From assembly GCA_030549495.1 (NCBI GenBank), contig JAUIRK010000673.1, forward strand, positions 434,001 through 498,000: DNA of 64,000 nt, read 5' to 3'. Made by a program: the position numbers and the translations under genes. Numbering within the stretch: position 1 is the stretch's first letter; the number at the start of each line of letters is the position of its first letter. The stretch is from Nectonema munidae. Its lineage: Eukaryota > Nematomorpha > Nectonematoida > Nectonematidae. This document shows positions 1 to 13,480 of this stretch, one piece after another. The notes beneath the pieces are model-generated. The model worked only from the letters and a program-made list of their open reading frames with translations, ran no database searches and had not been told where the DNA came from.

Positions 1-1500
1 TTTTGAATAATTAACATTTATTCAGATTTAAAAAATGTTTTAAAATATATTTTGTAGGGTAGTTTAATATTTCATTTTGTTTTAACTAACTGGAAAAATA
101 ATAACAATCAACTTGGTATTAAAAACGCTAATTTTTGATTTTTCATTTTTGTTTCAAATTTATTTACATGGAGTAGTATTATATATTTAAGAAAATGAAA
201 TAAACTAACTTCGGATAGTTTAGGTTGAAAATAGAAATAAAATAGATTTAATGATGCTTATTATAATTTAGTCACAGCAAAAAAATAATTTTAATGTTTG
301 ACTTGTCATTGTAAATTGTCCTGCGAGAAATAGGTTGTCGAACATGTTACTAACTAGTAGATATTAATAAATCGAAACATAAAGTTAGCTGGTAGATAAA
401 TAGAATTCTAGTCATGATAGATTGCCATTTTTTTATTTTGAATTGAGAGAGTGAAATTAGGGGTAAGGGAATTTTGTATAGGTCAACTCCCAAGAACTCA
501 GGGATAAACGCGAAGAATAGCAAGTCAACGAAAATAATTCAACGAAGTTTTAAGTATTGGCGTTGAAGTTGAGTCTAGAGAGTCAAAAAGGCATTCTGTA
601 AAAAGTGTATATAACTTCAACTTATTAACTTGTATGAATTTATTATTGGCCATTCTGTTATAAGTTTTAGTGCTGTGAAACAGTTGTCAGCAACAACATA
701 TTATTTCTGTTGTTAATTTTAACAATTTTATTCTTTTTAAATTCATTTATATCCTCTATTTACTTTTTAAAATCTAGAGGGTCGGGAACTTTATTCATAT
801 AAATATTATTTATTTATTTATATAAAAAAATTGCCTCATTTATATTCAGGTTTTTTAATAATAAATGTATTATTTGTTTGCTTGAGTTTTGTTTGGATCA
901 TTTATGGCTAAAATATCATTAGAATTAAGCAATAAAGGCGTAGCTCCGCTAATAAATATGAATCAAAGAGCCAAAACTAAATTGTTTCCAGTATTGTTTT
1001 ATATTTCTTAAAATTTATTGAAATTTAAAAGTACAGGAACTATTGCAAATAAGCTAAAAACCTGCCTTTCCCAAAAATTGATATAAAGAAATGTAAAAAA
1101 ATATTAAGAACATCCTAAAAAGTCTCAATTGTCTGTAAGAGAAGTAATGTAGAAAATATTTCAATATATAGGAAAAAAATCTGAAAAGTTGTATTGCAGG
1201 TAAAAAATAGCTTTGAAAAAGGTTCAATTGATTATTGTGGACAGAAGAAAAAGTAATATAGAGTATGTCTCGTGGGTCTATTTTTAGTGGTGAAACAAAA
1301 TTGATTTTGTTGTTATGGATGCAAAAATGTTATAAGACCTAAAGAAATGAGGTATAACGAAGGTTGTTACATCAAAAACATTTAATAGTGATGGATACGA
1401 TGATTTATTTAGAGACATCTCTATTTCGCAGAGTATTTGAGCTAGACTTTCAATATCAAGTTTTAATTAATTAAAAATATAAAAATAAAAATTAGTCATT
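1..1500. other. AT-rich sequence, no gene seen
   Basis: No long reading frame or terminal repeat is visible on either strand. Just after it, at about 1505-1585, is a less AT-rich stretch containing GTAGCCAAGTGCACCTGATA. It looks like part of a dispersed repeat, but I cannot assign it to a family. Confidence 0.5.
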
Positions 1501-1660
1501 CTCTTGTAGGGGACGCGAAGCGGTAACTGGGCTAGAAAGTAGCCAAGTGCACCTGATACACTTGGATAACATTAAAGATGGCCCTAATACATTTGCAAAA
1601 TCCGCCATGATAAAGTTTGAATGAAGGCCAATGTGGAATAGAGTATGTTTAGCCGCTTAC

Positions 1661-1869
1661 AAAAGAAAAAGTTAAGGAAAGGATAGAGCTTGACGATAAA
1701 TTCTGAAGGCATTTGAGGCACTCGCTGCGAAAATTCTTTGTGATTGCTCTGCTCACCCGAGTTCGTATGATTCGCACTTCCACAAATTAAAACTTCTTGA
1801 CCAGATGAGTGCGTGTATTCCATATTATCTTCTTCATCCATTTCTGTTTCAACTTCAGCATTTAAAAAA
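1661..1869 (-). CDS. candidate host exon, acidic/polar protein, function unknown
   Basis: On the minus strand a pyrimidine-rich acceptor ending in AATTTTAG at 1870-1871 opens an exon that starts FLNAEVETEMDEEDNMEY. It stays open to a GTAAGC donor at 1660-1659. If the donor is not used, the frame runs on to a stop at 1584. The exon needs one base to complete its first codon, which is exactly what the candidate donor of the upstream exon (2967-3213) leaves. The composition is polar and acidic at first, with later HSSGQEVLICGS and SQRVPQMPSEFIVKL. I do not recognise the protein. Phase compatibility and splice sites support a real exon; no homology does. Confidence 0.4.
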
Positions 1870-1994
1870 CTAAAATTAAAATAAGGAATGACAAATCAGT
1901 TTTATAAGTGACTTAAATCTCGTCTTCAATTGTTGGTTCATGAAAACTCAAAGAATTAATATAAATCGAACAAAAACTGAAAATAAGAGTTTAA

Positions 1995-2123
1995 CCCATT
2001 TAAGGCCAAGCAAAGCAGACGATATCTAAAAAACGCAGACGATTTATATTCAAAGTCATTGAAAAATGCAGACGAAGATGAAATTACTTATGTTCAAAAA
2101 TAGGAACATTGGCCGTAAATGGG
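1995..2123. mobile_element. TTAA-flanked MITE of piggyBac type (129 bp)
   Basis: TTAA lies directly on both sides (1991-1994 and 2124-2127). The ends are inverted repeats, CCCATTTAAGGCCAA and, reversed, CCCATTTACGGCCAAT. The interior has three spaced copies of GCAGACGA. TTAA duplication is the mark of piggyBac transposition. The element has no coding capacity and sits in the inferred intron between the exon candidates at 1661-1869 and 2967-3213. Two further copies lie at 18.1-18.3 kb. Confidence 0.85.
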
Positions 2124-2966
2124 TTAATTAGTTTTTTAGGAAGAAATTTATCTAATAAAAGATAAAAGCGAGGCGCATAGAGCTTTAATATTATATATAC
2201 TGTATAGAGTTTTATCACACTGTACACAGTTTTAACTCTCAATTCTTTATTTTACCAGCGTATCATTAAAATAAATTATTTAAAAAATTATCTACCCAAA
2301 GTTCAACATTGAGCGCTATTTTTTCAATAATTTAAATTTAATTACAATACTTTAATTATAATAGGGGCTACTCCAGGACACAGAGGATGCAATTGTCCCT
2401 CCCAAAAATAACCGAGTTAGAATATGTAAAAAGACACGTGTCACTCACATTTATTACAGAGTGCATTGTGCAATAAAATTCCTATCCCCCCCCCCCTCCC
2501 CCGTTCTCCTAAACTTGGTTTTCTAAGTCGGAATTGTTAGAAATTGTTGTTATTATGCTTTATGGAAAACCCTTTTCAAATCCTTACTTCTTATGTTATT
2601 ATATTGAAGTAAAGAGATCGTTTGTGACTTTCAGCGTAGTGATTTTTTAATATTTGTATAAAGTTGGTTTTAATTTTTGAATGAAAACACTACAAGGCGG
2701 TTAAGAAGATTACTAAACTATTTATGTAAAAGTTAGTTAACTAAATATTAACTACAGGCTAAGTAACACCTCATCAGCCAATTACTCAAATCTATTAATA
2801 TACGTCAAATTTAATATGCATAAAATATTGGAAATTTCAAGTTTTATAGTTGGCCAAGAAATCTCATATTAGTTATCAACAAAATCTAGTTTTGGTTGTC
2901 GATGAAATCTCTTTTGTAGAAGAAATCTCATGTTATCTTCCAAGACATAAAAAATGATAGGAGTAC

Positions 2967-3213
2967 GTGGATTTAGAAGAAGTATTGCTGTCATGATGAC
3001 TCGAATCGATACTTCTGGAAGGAAGAGTGAATAAGATGTCTGACTTTTTGGGAATAACTTCTTTGTTCATTCCTTCGGGTGTTGAAGGAGAAGAAGCAAT
3101 GGGGGGTTGAGCAACTGACGAATCCATAGCCTTCGAAGGAAACTGAAGAGATTTCAGGGACTTAGCTTTGTCCAGTCGTTCGCCTAACTTTATAGTCAGT
3201 TTATCCTTTAGAC
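2967..3213 (-). CDS. candidate host exon, Ser-rich protein, function unknown
   Basis: The minus-strand frame from about 3213 reads LKDKLTIKLGERLDKAKSLK, then a Ser/Pro-rich stretch with QPPIASSPSTPEGMNKE and DILFTLPSRSIDSSHHDS. A pyrimidine-rich run precedes an AG at 3215-3214. A weak donor, GTACTC, at 2966-2965 leaves two bases, which join in phase to the exon at 1869-1661. Otherwise the frame ends at a stop at 2933. A Met within the exon (codon at 3127-3125) could be a start, but the open frame extends well above it. The clean codon content over AT-rich flanks suggests a host gene. I cannot name it. Confidence 0.4.
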
Positions 3214-3927
3214 CTTGTCATGAAAACAAAAGAATCACGCTTTTATAATGGCCAAATGGAAAAGTTATCTTTACGACCTTCCAATGAGTAATGGGATTCA
3301 AGGGGTTCATCCGAAAGATTTGTATCACGCGCATATTAAGCGCCGGGTATATTAACTAAAACTAACTAATTAACCTACTATCCAAATACTACTCCCCATT
3401 AAGCAAATTAGGGGGCAATTGACCTCATCGGTAACTGTCTACAGGGGATAGGAAGCCGAATACTATTTTCAAGATACTATCCGCAAAATTCCAAGTAATT
3501 CTATTAGTACTCAGGCATCGCAAGTCAAATTGATAAAAAATGTTAATTTAATTTTGAAAAAACTTATTATAGATGGCGTTAAAATTTATAATATGAAACC
3601 ATTTAAAAAAAATAATATAAAAGACGAGGGGAGTTATATTTTTGATACGACTATTTTCTATATTTTTCCCCAAACATCAAAATGGAGATTTTTGAGGAAT
3701 ATATAATAAATATTTTTACATTCAATTACTATAAATTTAAAATGCAATATGTTATAGTTCAGTTTCAAATCAACTAAAAAATTCTAAATTTGATATTTTC
3801 TTAATTTCATAAAATTCAATTAGTTTTACCATTTTAACAACATTAATAAAATTAACAACATATTTATACATTTTTATATTCAATAAAAACAGTTCATCAA
3901 ATACTGAAATACATTCATTGTTTAAGT
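3214..3927. other. AT-rich spacer, nothing recognised
   Basis: No coding frame or repeat structure is evident. It ends at the (AAGT)n run that marks the tail of the adjacent minus-strand LINE. Confidence 0.5.
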
Positions 3928-6035
3928 AAGTAAGTAAGTAAGTTTATTGTCATATTAAAGATAGAAAAATTGGAAAAGTGAAAAAAAACCAAGGAGACAT
4001 ATTAAAACATTTGAAATGATATAAAAATTAACAATTTTTGTGTAACCCAAAGGTTTGTGTAAACCGCTTATAGGATTTGTCACAAAGAGAGAAGAGAAAA
4101 AAAATCGAATGTCTAGCTAAAAAAAATAAATAAGGACTAGTTGAAAGAACTCAAGCATATGTAACAGTTTTTTTCGTTGCAGGGACCTTGCTGTGCATAT
4201 TGGGAAATAACGTAGTTTTTAAATAATTTTTTGAACTTTTTGATTGACGAGCCAGATTCAGCTAGAAGCATTCTGTTTTCTTCATAAAAGACTACAACTT
4301 TATGTTTCACACACAAAACAGATCAAGCAAGTCGATAGGATGGTTTCACCAAAGTTAACACAGTTATAAAGGAATATTTATCATTGGTAGTGTAAGTGAT
4401 TAAATTTTGAAAATGTTAATGAGAAGAGTCAAGATATGAGAGGAGAAAAGTGCCAACTCTTTGCAGATACAAGTCTTTGAGTCTGATCAAGTTGAACCTG
4501 AGAAACAACTCATTTGTGTGAGAAAACTTACTTACTTTAGCTACAGTTCTTAGAGCTTTCTTGTAAAGAGTTTCAAGTGTTGTCAAATTGCAGTGGCCGT
4601 AGTTTACCAAGCTATAAGAAAGATAAGGAAGAAAAAGGGTCTTAAGAAGGAACAAAAGTATGTGCTCTGGTAGAAACTTTTGAGTGTGCTTTAAAATTCC
4701 AACAATTTTAGAAAGTTTTAATGATATTTGCCTAATGTGAGGTTTAAAGGACAATTTATTATCAATAATTAAACCAAGAAGATCAATTACATGACACACC
4801 TTGAAGCCACTATCACGAAATAGTTGATAGTCAATATTAGACTTTTTGGAAATGACCATTGCCTTTGTTTTTTTCTCGTTAAGAGAGATTATTTTCCAAG
4901 CACCAATCTTTTACATTTGAAAAGTTCATGTCGAAAGAAACCTTGAGGGATGAAACGTAAGGAAAAATCAAAGTTACATCATCTGCATACATTATAATTT
5001 CAAAGAAGGAAGTACAATCAAAGATGTCATTCATATATATATCAAAAAGTAAAGGACCAAAATCGAGCCTTGCGGAACTCCTCTACTGATGAGCATCGAT
5101 GAAGAATTCGATTTACCAAAATTAACGTATTGTCTTCTCCCACTTAAATAGGATTCAAAAAACTTTAAAGATGTATCATAAAAACCATACCAAGAGAGTT
5201 TTTTCAACAAAACTTTATGTGAGACATCGAAAGCCTTAGATAAGTCTAGGCATATGATGCCAACGTCATACTTTTCTTCAAGCAGTGACACAACTTTATC
5301 CAAAAAAAACTATGAAGTAGTTCAGTTGAAAATCCTTTACGGAACCCAAACTGACGATTACAAAACAGCTTAAAATTTTCCAAGTATGCAGACACTTGAA
5401 AATAAACTATTTTCTCAAAAATTTTTGCTATAGTAGGAACAATTGAAATCGGTCTGAAATTAGAAATATTGCAATCATTTCCTTTTTTTAAAACAGGCAC
5501 TATTCGGTTTAGTTTTAGAACAGTAGGGAAGACTGAAGCGTTGATACAAATGTTAAAGCAATATGCTAGTGTTGCTGATATGCTGGATTTAAGGAGTTTC
5601 ACATGATAAATACTTAAACCGTAAGCATCTTTGGATTTGGAGTTGGATAGAGCTTGAATGGCATTTTCAACATCTTCTTTATTGATTTCTTCCAGTTTAA
5701 AGGAACTTTTCCCTTTATCATGGAGTTTCTTGTCCCCTTTAAATGATGTTACATCTTCTTGAGGTAAAGTGAAGGCTTCATTCATTTTATTAGATATAAC
5801 ATTTTCGTCAAACACAGGACTCTCGTTTATCAGGACAGAGGATAATTTATTCTTTCCAGGTTTGATTATGCTTTTTAACTTAGACCAAATTTCACTGGAG
5901 TTGGAATTAGCAGTGAACATTCTTTCATAGTAATCTTTTTTCAAAAATATGATCTTATTTTTAATATGATTGCGCAAACTTTTAAAAGAATTCAGGAGAG
6001 ACATATTTTCAGGATGTTTTCTGAAATAATGTTCT
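3928..6035 (-). mobile_element. 5'-truncated CR1/Jockey-like LINE, broken reverse transcriptase
   Basis: Read on the minus strand, frames in order show the reverse transcriptase of a CR1/Jockey-type non-LTR element. First come NISNFRPISIVPTIAKIFEK and FCNRQFGFRKGFSTE (frame 6004-5246). Next are ICLDLSKAFDVSHKVLLKKL and SRGVPQGSILVLYFLIYI (5303-5031), and then the C-terminal GLIIDNKLSFKPHIRQISLK block (4859-4416). Frame changes separate the three pieces, and the YADD box is not intact. The 3' end is a tetranucleotide tail, AATAAACTTACTTACTTAC when reversed, as CR1/L2-type LINEs have. The endonuclease is absent, so the copy is 5'-truncated. The hAT at 6044 abuts it. Confidence 0.8.
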
Positions 6036-6537
6036 GTCTAGACCAGGGGTTCCCAACCTGGTGTCAACAAAACTTGAAAATAAAAACATTGTCAACTCTT
6101 AATTCGAAGAGTTTTTAAGAATATACAGGCACATATTGTTGAGGGATAATGGATCATTTTTATTTTATTTTTAACAAAGATAAATGAAGAAAAAGTAGAA
6201 AGAAAGAAACCCACAAAAATGAAAAATCAATTTTACTTTCCATATCTTTAAAGACATCGAGAGAGAAGAAAAAACGGTCAAATAAGCATTGTTTTATTAT
6301 CTTCGTGCTTTTCTCCTAGAATCTTAACAAATAGCATATCGGTTATTTTCATTTTTAAATGAATCCATCTTTTCTTCATTATACTTTTTTGTAATTTTTT
6401 AATATCTTTTATATAATTTGTTGGTGTGTGTATGTGTATGCGTTTGCTATGCACACCCAACCTCATGGATGGGAGTTTGGCGCGCAAAAGGCGTGGGCTA
6501 GTAATTTAATTTATATTTCATTTCAGATTCTTTAGTG

Positions 6538-7970
6538 ATGTCCAGAAAAGGGTGCACAAAGAAGAATTTCTTAGCACTGGATTTACGTGCCTCATCGATG
6601 ATGGAACCGAAAAACCACAATGTGTTGTATGTGGGGAAGTGCTCAGCCACGAGTCGCTTAAAGAAAATAATCTCAAGCGCCATCTCCTGGGAAAACACCC
6701 ACTCTGGCAGAGAGTATTTTAAGAGGAAAGAAGAAGAACGGAAACGTCATCGGTTAGAGAACTCTATGCAGAAGGGTTTGCATTTTGTTCAACAACCAAT
6801 TTTTCTTGCATTCTATCTTGTTGCAAAAAAAATTGGCAAGTGTATGCAGCCACACACAATTGGAGAATAGTTGGTAAAGTCACCAGCCCTTATATGGTTT
6901 GTACCATCCTTGGAGATGCTAAAGTGAAAAAATTGAAGTTGCCAGATAACACAATCAACAGAAGAATTCAAGAGATATACAGGTAGTGGCTGCCATCAAG
7001 GAGAATGAAAAATTTACCTTGGAGTTGGATGAGTCAACTGACGTCGGTGACGATGCTCAGGTTGACATCTAATGGTATATGTGTGGTTGTAAAGGAAGAG
7101 TGACATAGGAAAAAACTTTATGTTTTGTAAATCACTGGAGACAACAACAGTTGAAGATCTTTTCAACTTATAAAAGATAGTTTCATCAAAAAAAAATGGG
7201 ATCAGTGCTACAGTGTGTGCTCGGATGGAGCACCCGCAATGTTAAGTGCACGTCAGGATTTTACTGCGAGAGTAAATAAATCAACCCAACAGGAATAGCG
7301 ACTCGTTGCCTGCAAAACCTTGCTTCTAGATAAATGTCACTTGAACTTAACACTGTTATAGAATATGTTATTCAAATAGTAAATTTTATTAAATCATCAT
7401 CGGCATCGAATTCAAGGCTGTTTAGTCAAAAGTGTTCTGATATGGGATCCGAATATGAACATCGGCTTTACTAGTCAGGAGGCTATTAAGAGGAAAAGTG
7501 AGGCTGTGGAAAGGAAAGATTGAACTAGCAAAAACTGGGTCCTTTCCACTTGTGAACCTTTTTCTAGAAGATGAAAAAGACGTCTTACTTCTGGCCGTAC
7601 AAAGTGTCATTGAGTGAGGAGATTGACAGGTACATTCCACATGGAGAGCTGCATGAGAAATGCAAATGTTTGCGAAGACCTTTCGATATAAGGCCGAGGA
7701 TATTTTAAAAGAAGAGTCTTCTATTCAAAATCTTCAAGAGGAGCTTCCAGAGATCCAGCATGAGAAACTCTTCATTTTAACTTTGAGCGACAAACTATAA
7801 GTGTGTTCTGGACTGCTGTGAAAAAAGAAACTAGTCCTTTCCGAGGCTGTGAAGGTGTTATTGCTTTTCGCTACAAACTACTTGTGTGAATCTCGATTTG
7901 CAGCTCTGACTGCCATCAAAACTAAAAGTTAAGGTTGAAGCTCTGTCTGCAACCGAAACACGATTTGAAG
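6538..7970 (+). pseudogene. ZBED5/FAM200-like hAT transposase relic
   Basis: The first frame encodes a BED zinc finger: STGFTCLIDDGTEKPQCVVC, then LKRHLLGKHP (C-x2-C ... H-x4-H). Further on, in shifting frames, are ENEKFTLELDESTDVGDDAQ, SVCSDGAPAMLSARQDF (the conserved hAT D-G-A segment), NFIKSSSASNSRLFSQKCSD and a C-terminal FATNYLCESRFAALTAIKTK. These are in the order seen in ZBED5/FAM200-type hAT transposases. Many stops and frameshifts break it, so no protein is expected. It belongs to the hAT element that encloses it. Confidence 0.8.
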
Positions 7971-8667
7971 GTAGCAATTTTAAAGACTGAACCACGAATA
8001 GAGAAATTGAGCAACATGGCCGAAGGCTCCAATTAAAATTAATTTACCATTTAACATAAAAAATATATACCTTTACCTTGTTTTTTAAAGAATGAGACAG
8101 AATATTATTCCAGAAGTGGTTGTTTTAATTAATGTCAATTCTTAAAATTCATAATGCATGCTGTGAATATAATAAAATATAATGATGTTAATTTTGTCTT
8201 TAACAACCTTAACCCATTAATGACCAACCTCTAGCATATGAGTTTTGAGCTAATTTATGATAGTTTTATGTAAACAGAACTCAATTACATTATTTATAAC
8301 ATTCTAGAACGTATATATAATTTTTTAGAGCAAAAAAATAAATCATAACCAAAAAGTTATATTGTCGTTAAAGGGAGCATATCATTTTATTGATGATGTG
8401 CTCCATATATAATATATAAAAGTAAATTGAAAAGAAACTCAAGGGGAAACTTAAAAAAGTAAAATATACACATGTTTATGAACCTGAAAAAGTGGACTCA
8501 GTGAAACTGAAAGCTGAGATTGAAAATAATGAAGAGAGCAAATACCAACCTCCGAACCTTAAAACTAAAGATGGAGTATTGTCAGTTTGAAAAAAAGAAG
8601 AGTGTCTATTTTTTTATTGTAGCAAGAAACAAGATGAAAAAAGATTCAACAAATTTATTAAAAAACT

Positions 8668-10388
8668 TTATTTTGAATGAAAAGCTGTGAAGCAATGCAT
8701 ATGTAGAGCCACGTTACACTTGGTGCATCTTTTTTTAGTACCTTTTTTACAAAACACACATATTTTTTGAGTAGGAAGATTGCCAAAGTCATGGTCTTTT
8801 TGATCAAGTCTAATGTCATTGCTAACTTTATTTGTAAAAAAAGGAATTTGAATTTTGTTTGCAGAATTTTGCAGAAGATATGTGTTAACAATTTCACGTA
8901 TGAACCCAAGTTGATCCAGAGGTTTATCTTTATACAGACAACTTTTTTTGTACAAAAACCAAGAATTTTGTAGCGATGCGTGAAATAAAAATCGGAAGAA
9001 AGGCCACAACCACTTCTTTAAACGTATGCTCATTTGGTATTGTGTAACATTTTGATTTGATCTGTCCACTCCACCCATCAATTTGTTATATTCTGCTATA
9101 CCATTTGGTTGTTGTATGTATATAATTTTTTTTGTTGAAGAGCACCATCTTTTAATTTTTTTTTATTGGCTTTACTCCTAGGCAGGTGGATGCAAGATTC
9201 ACTACGTTATTATCCCTCCAGGTTATAACAATTATTTTAGAACTTGCGTCATAGCGATAATCAAAATTACCTCTTTTTTTTTTTAAGTAAGCATTTTTTA
9301 TTAAGAATTGGACATTTCTGCAACCTATCACTTCTTATTACACCTGTGGCGTGAAATCCCTTCTTTCTTAGAAGTTCGAACAAATGCAAGGAGCAGAAGT
9401 AATTATCCATTATCAGGTGGTAATTACTTTGTGGTAAAAGATTAGCGAATTTCATTACCACACTACCTCCTATTCCTAATTCTTTGTTATATACTTCAGA
9501 TTTACCCGCATATGGTGAAATAGAAATAATGTAGCCATCTGAAGTGCACATTGTCCACGTCTTATACCCGAATCTAATAGGCTTTCCTTTCATAAATTGT
9601 TTAGAAGGATGCTTGCCGTAATATTCAATCATGAATTCATCAATACTAATATTTTTCGATTCAGGCATATAACGTAAAAAACGAAGGTTTATTTTGTCAT
9701 AAAAAGGCTTTATTTTTGCCAACTTATTACCGCATTCTAGGCACTGGTTATCAGCTAAATGAATATAGCTAAGAATTTTCTCAAAGCGATTACGACTAAA
9801 TGCTTTAGCTATCGCTATGTTATGTATATCGTCTTTTTGCTCCCAAAACATTCTAGTTCTGCAAACTGGGCTGTAACCACTTATCATAAGAACACTTAAA
9901 AAAAGCTTCAACTCAGATTTATCCATACTAAAATTTAAATCCCCCTTATCCCTTTTAGCATACAAGATTGTCTGTTGTAAAATAAATTCCATAATTTCAT
10001 CATCAAAAAAAAGCTCAAAATATTTTACTGGGGAAAATGAGTTTATATCATCTAGAGAGGCTTGAATGCGGGAATCGTTATTACACAATATACTTTTTAT
10101 GTCAATTTTTTTCCATTTTCTTGAGTCTGGAGTTCTTTTATCTATCATAGTATCATCTTCATCGCCGCATAACTCCTTCGAACCATCGATATTATTTAAA
10201 ACCAAACTTGCACTAGCATTCAATTGTTTTCCCGAAAGATTGTCGATTGAAAGTTCATAATCTTCATCACCACTGTCAACATCGCTTATGTATGAATTTT
10301 CTGGAGGACAAATGTAAATTTGAGCAGAAGAAAATTCACTATCAGTCAAAAATGATATGGCTTCATTCACATTCATATTCTGAAACAT
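8668..10388 (-). CDS. piggyBac transposase (Transposase_IS4_7 type), nearly intact
   Basis: The reading starts at the Met at 10388 with an acidic N-terminus (SYISDVDSGDEDYELSIDN). The catalytic aspartates are visible: NISIDEFMIEYYGK (residue 250), LIMDNYFCSLHLF (residue 328) and, after the breaks, MMGGVDRSNQNVTQYQ. The C-terminus has the usual Cys/His finger, CVFCKKGTKKRCTKCNVALH. The sequence between the two long frames (9267-9081) is still recognisable (YDASSKIIVITWRDNNVVNL). The frame changes only twice, each time at an A homopolymer on the coding strand. Total length would be about 570 residues, normal for the family. Either the copy is recently dead or the two shifts are sequencing errors. 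Confidence 0.85.
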
Positions 10389-10432
10389 TTATTAGTATAA
10401 AAACTCTCGTTATAACCTTACTACACACGGAC

Positions 10433-11157
<725 letters not shown>

Positions 11158-12239
11158 CATTCTATTCTCTTTTACATAAATACACACACATACATATAGA
11201 CGAGCAAAAAATTGGTATACTTACGAAAAAAGAAATTAAAAAGAAAATTTAGATTCAGAAATTCAGTGAATGTTTCAGAAAAGTAAAAAGAAATAAAGAA
11301 AATTGAAAAAGATCGAGGTAGTCGTAATCGAATACGGATCAAAAGGCAGTGCAGTAATTTTGGCCTTGAAAGATACTTTACGTTTTTTATCACATCAATA
11401 TTACTGTCGCATTTGGAACTTCAAAATAAAAATTTAAACAATATTCTGTACAAAGAACAAATGATAAACAAACGATAAAATTTTCTTCTAGAAAAACTCC
11501 ATTACATTATTGTTTACATTGATTATGTGCAATCAAGGTCACATAGTTACTGCGTAAATTTATACGGTAATGAAGCCTGCACTTAAAAATGGTATATTAG
11601 GATCTTGTTGTAACGAGTTTTATTGTCGATTGGCCAGATAAAAGTGAACACAGAAATTTTTTCGGAAATTACATAATTGACCTTGATTATGTAGTCTTTT
11701 GTGACAATATAACTTAAAAGTTATATTTTATTTTGTTGATTCAAAGAACTCCAAAAATATTTTTTTTTTAATTCTGAGTTTTAGGTTCTCCTTATTACAC
11801 TCTAATTTAGTTATAAAGATTGCATCGAGGCTTAATGTCTGCTTTATCGTGCCATAGTTTTGGTACTGGTAAAATAGTAATTATTTTGTAACTGGTTTTC
11901 ATACTGGAGCTCATTATTTCTATTTTGAAGATATGTGCCCCAATAAATCAACAGGTTTATTTAACAAAACTGTCATTAAGGTCTTTAGATTAAAAAATAT
12001 ATGAAAAAACGTTTTTGTGTTAAGAAATTTTATAGTAAAAAAAACATAACTTTTAAGTTAGGATGTCATTAATGGGTTAAAGTACCTCTCTTACAGATAT
12101 TCATTACAATCGTCGTCCCTTACTTTTATAGCAAGCGAATCATATATAGTTTTAAAACTAAATTAGTGGGGTCGCGGCCATATTTTGAGAAAAATAATTG
12201 GGGTCGTCTAAAAAAAGGTTGGGAACAACTGGTATAGAC

Positions 12240-13060
12240 TATTATTCATTAGGAAAATGAAAATTTTAGCTTACAATATTTCTGAAAAATGAGTAAAGTC
12301 TAGCTTTAAATCAAAGCCAGAATTGTTCTTTTTCTTATAAGATATTACTTCTCAATTCTAGTTTTTGAAGATGTGTCATTAAAGAATAGGCTGACCAGGC
12401 GTACAATTTCTTTCATCTATCTTAACAAATGTCCTGTTTTTTATCATGGCTTATATTATAACCAAATAACAAAAGTTAGTTTAAGTATTATATAAAATTT
12501 AAAAATGAATCAGGAATGTGACAAGTTTTATTCGAAAAATTTAAAAGACCAACATTGCATAAAGTTTCTTTCATCAGATAAATATGGCTAAAAACATATT
12601 TAACATAAAAATCAATTAAAATTTTTTGGCATATTTTTATACATATGTTGTAAATAAATCTCACTATAACATTATACATACTACATAAAAGTTCGTTTTG
12701 AATGTACATTCAACTTTTGAAAACTGTCATTGGCAATTGTTATAAAGTCTGGTTTTGGTTACAATAAAACATGACCAACCTATTTATAATCCTTCTTTTA
12801 CCTTTTTGATATGTGATAAGCATTTTTTCATAAAAACATAATATATTAGGGAGAGATATAAGGGCTTAGTAAAAATCAACAGCATAAAGGATTAAAATTT
12901 CATAAAATACATCTAGTGAACTATTTGCAATCATTAGCATTAGTATACCTTTTGCATTCATTAGCGAATTATTCGTAAATGAGAGCGAATCTTTGCAATC
13001 CTGAGTAAAATTGTTCAGAGAATAAAAATGGAAAGAAAATAGCGAAGTGTGGTGTGGTGG
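12240..13060. other. AT-rich spacer, nothing recognised
   Basis: No continuation of the LINE is seen beyond the hAT, and no convincing frame. A 73-codon minus-strand frame (12709-12488) has random composition. Confidence 0.5.
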
Positions 13061-13480
13061 ATATCACAAAGTCCAAAAGAAGAAAGGAAAACCTGTAAAG
13101 TACAAATCTGATTTCAAGGAAAGAGCCTCTTTGGAAGCGTGTAGTTTGGTGTAGACTGAGTTTTCCTTGCCAGTGATGCAGGCGCCCGACTTTGGAGAGT
13201 GCGGGGCAGCGTCCGTGGGAAGGGGGACCACAGCGCACGTGGCTTCGAGGGCGGGGTCCGTGTAACTGCATTCATTCGAGACTTTGTTGAAGGAAATCTT
13301 GGGAACTTCAAACTTCTCCCTTTTCAGCATGAGCACTTAGTGGTGTTGTCAGAAGAGAAGCCGGATGTTCTTCAAAGCATTGCTGAAAAGAGTGAAAAGA
13401 CATGTGAATGCCAAACACTTATAAAGAACCCTCCTTTTTTGCGCAATCCCCTCAAATTTGTCTCAATTTAGGAAATATTC
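13060..13480. other. GC-rich patch with overlapping open frames, strand unclear
   Basis: This patch is far richer in G+C than its surroundings, especially 13180-13260. On the minus strand a frame from 13336 reads KFEVPKISFNKVSNECSY and continues with DPALEATCAVVPLPTDAAP, with an acceptor-like TTTTCAG before 13382. On the plus strand an uninterrupted frame (13199-13471) reads AFIRDFVEGNLGNFKLLPFQ and on to EKSEKTCECQTLIKNPPF. Both look coding, and I cannot choose. It may be an exon, a retrocopy of a host gene, or an imported fragment. Confidence 0.35.
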
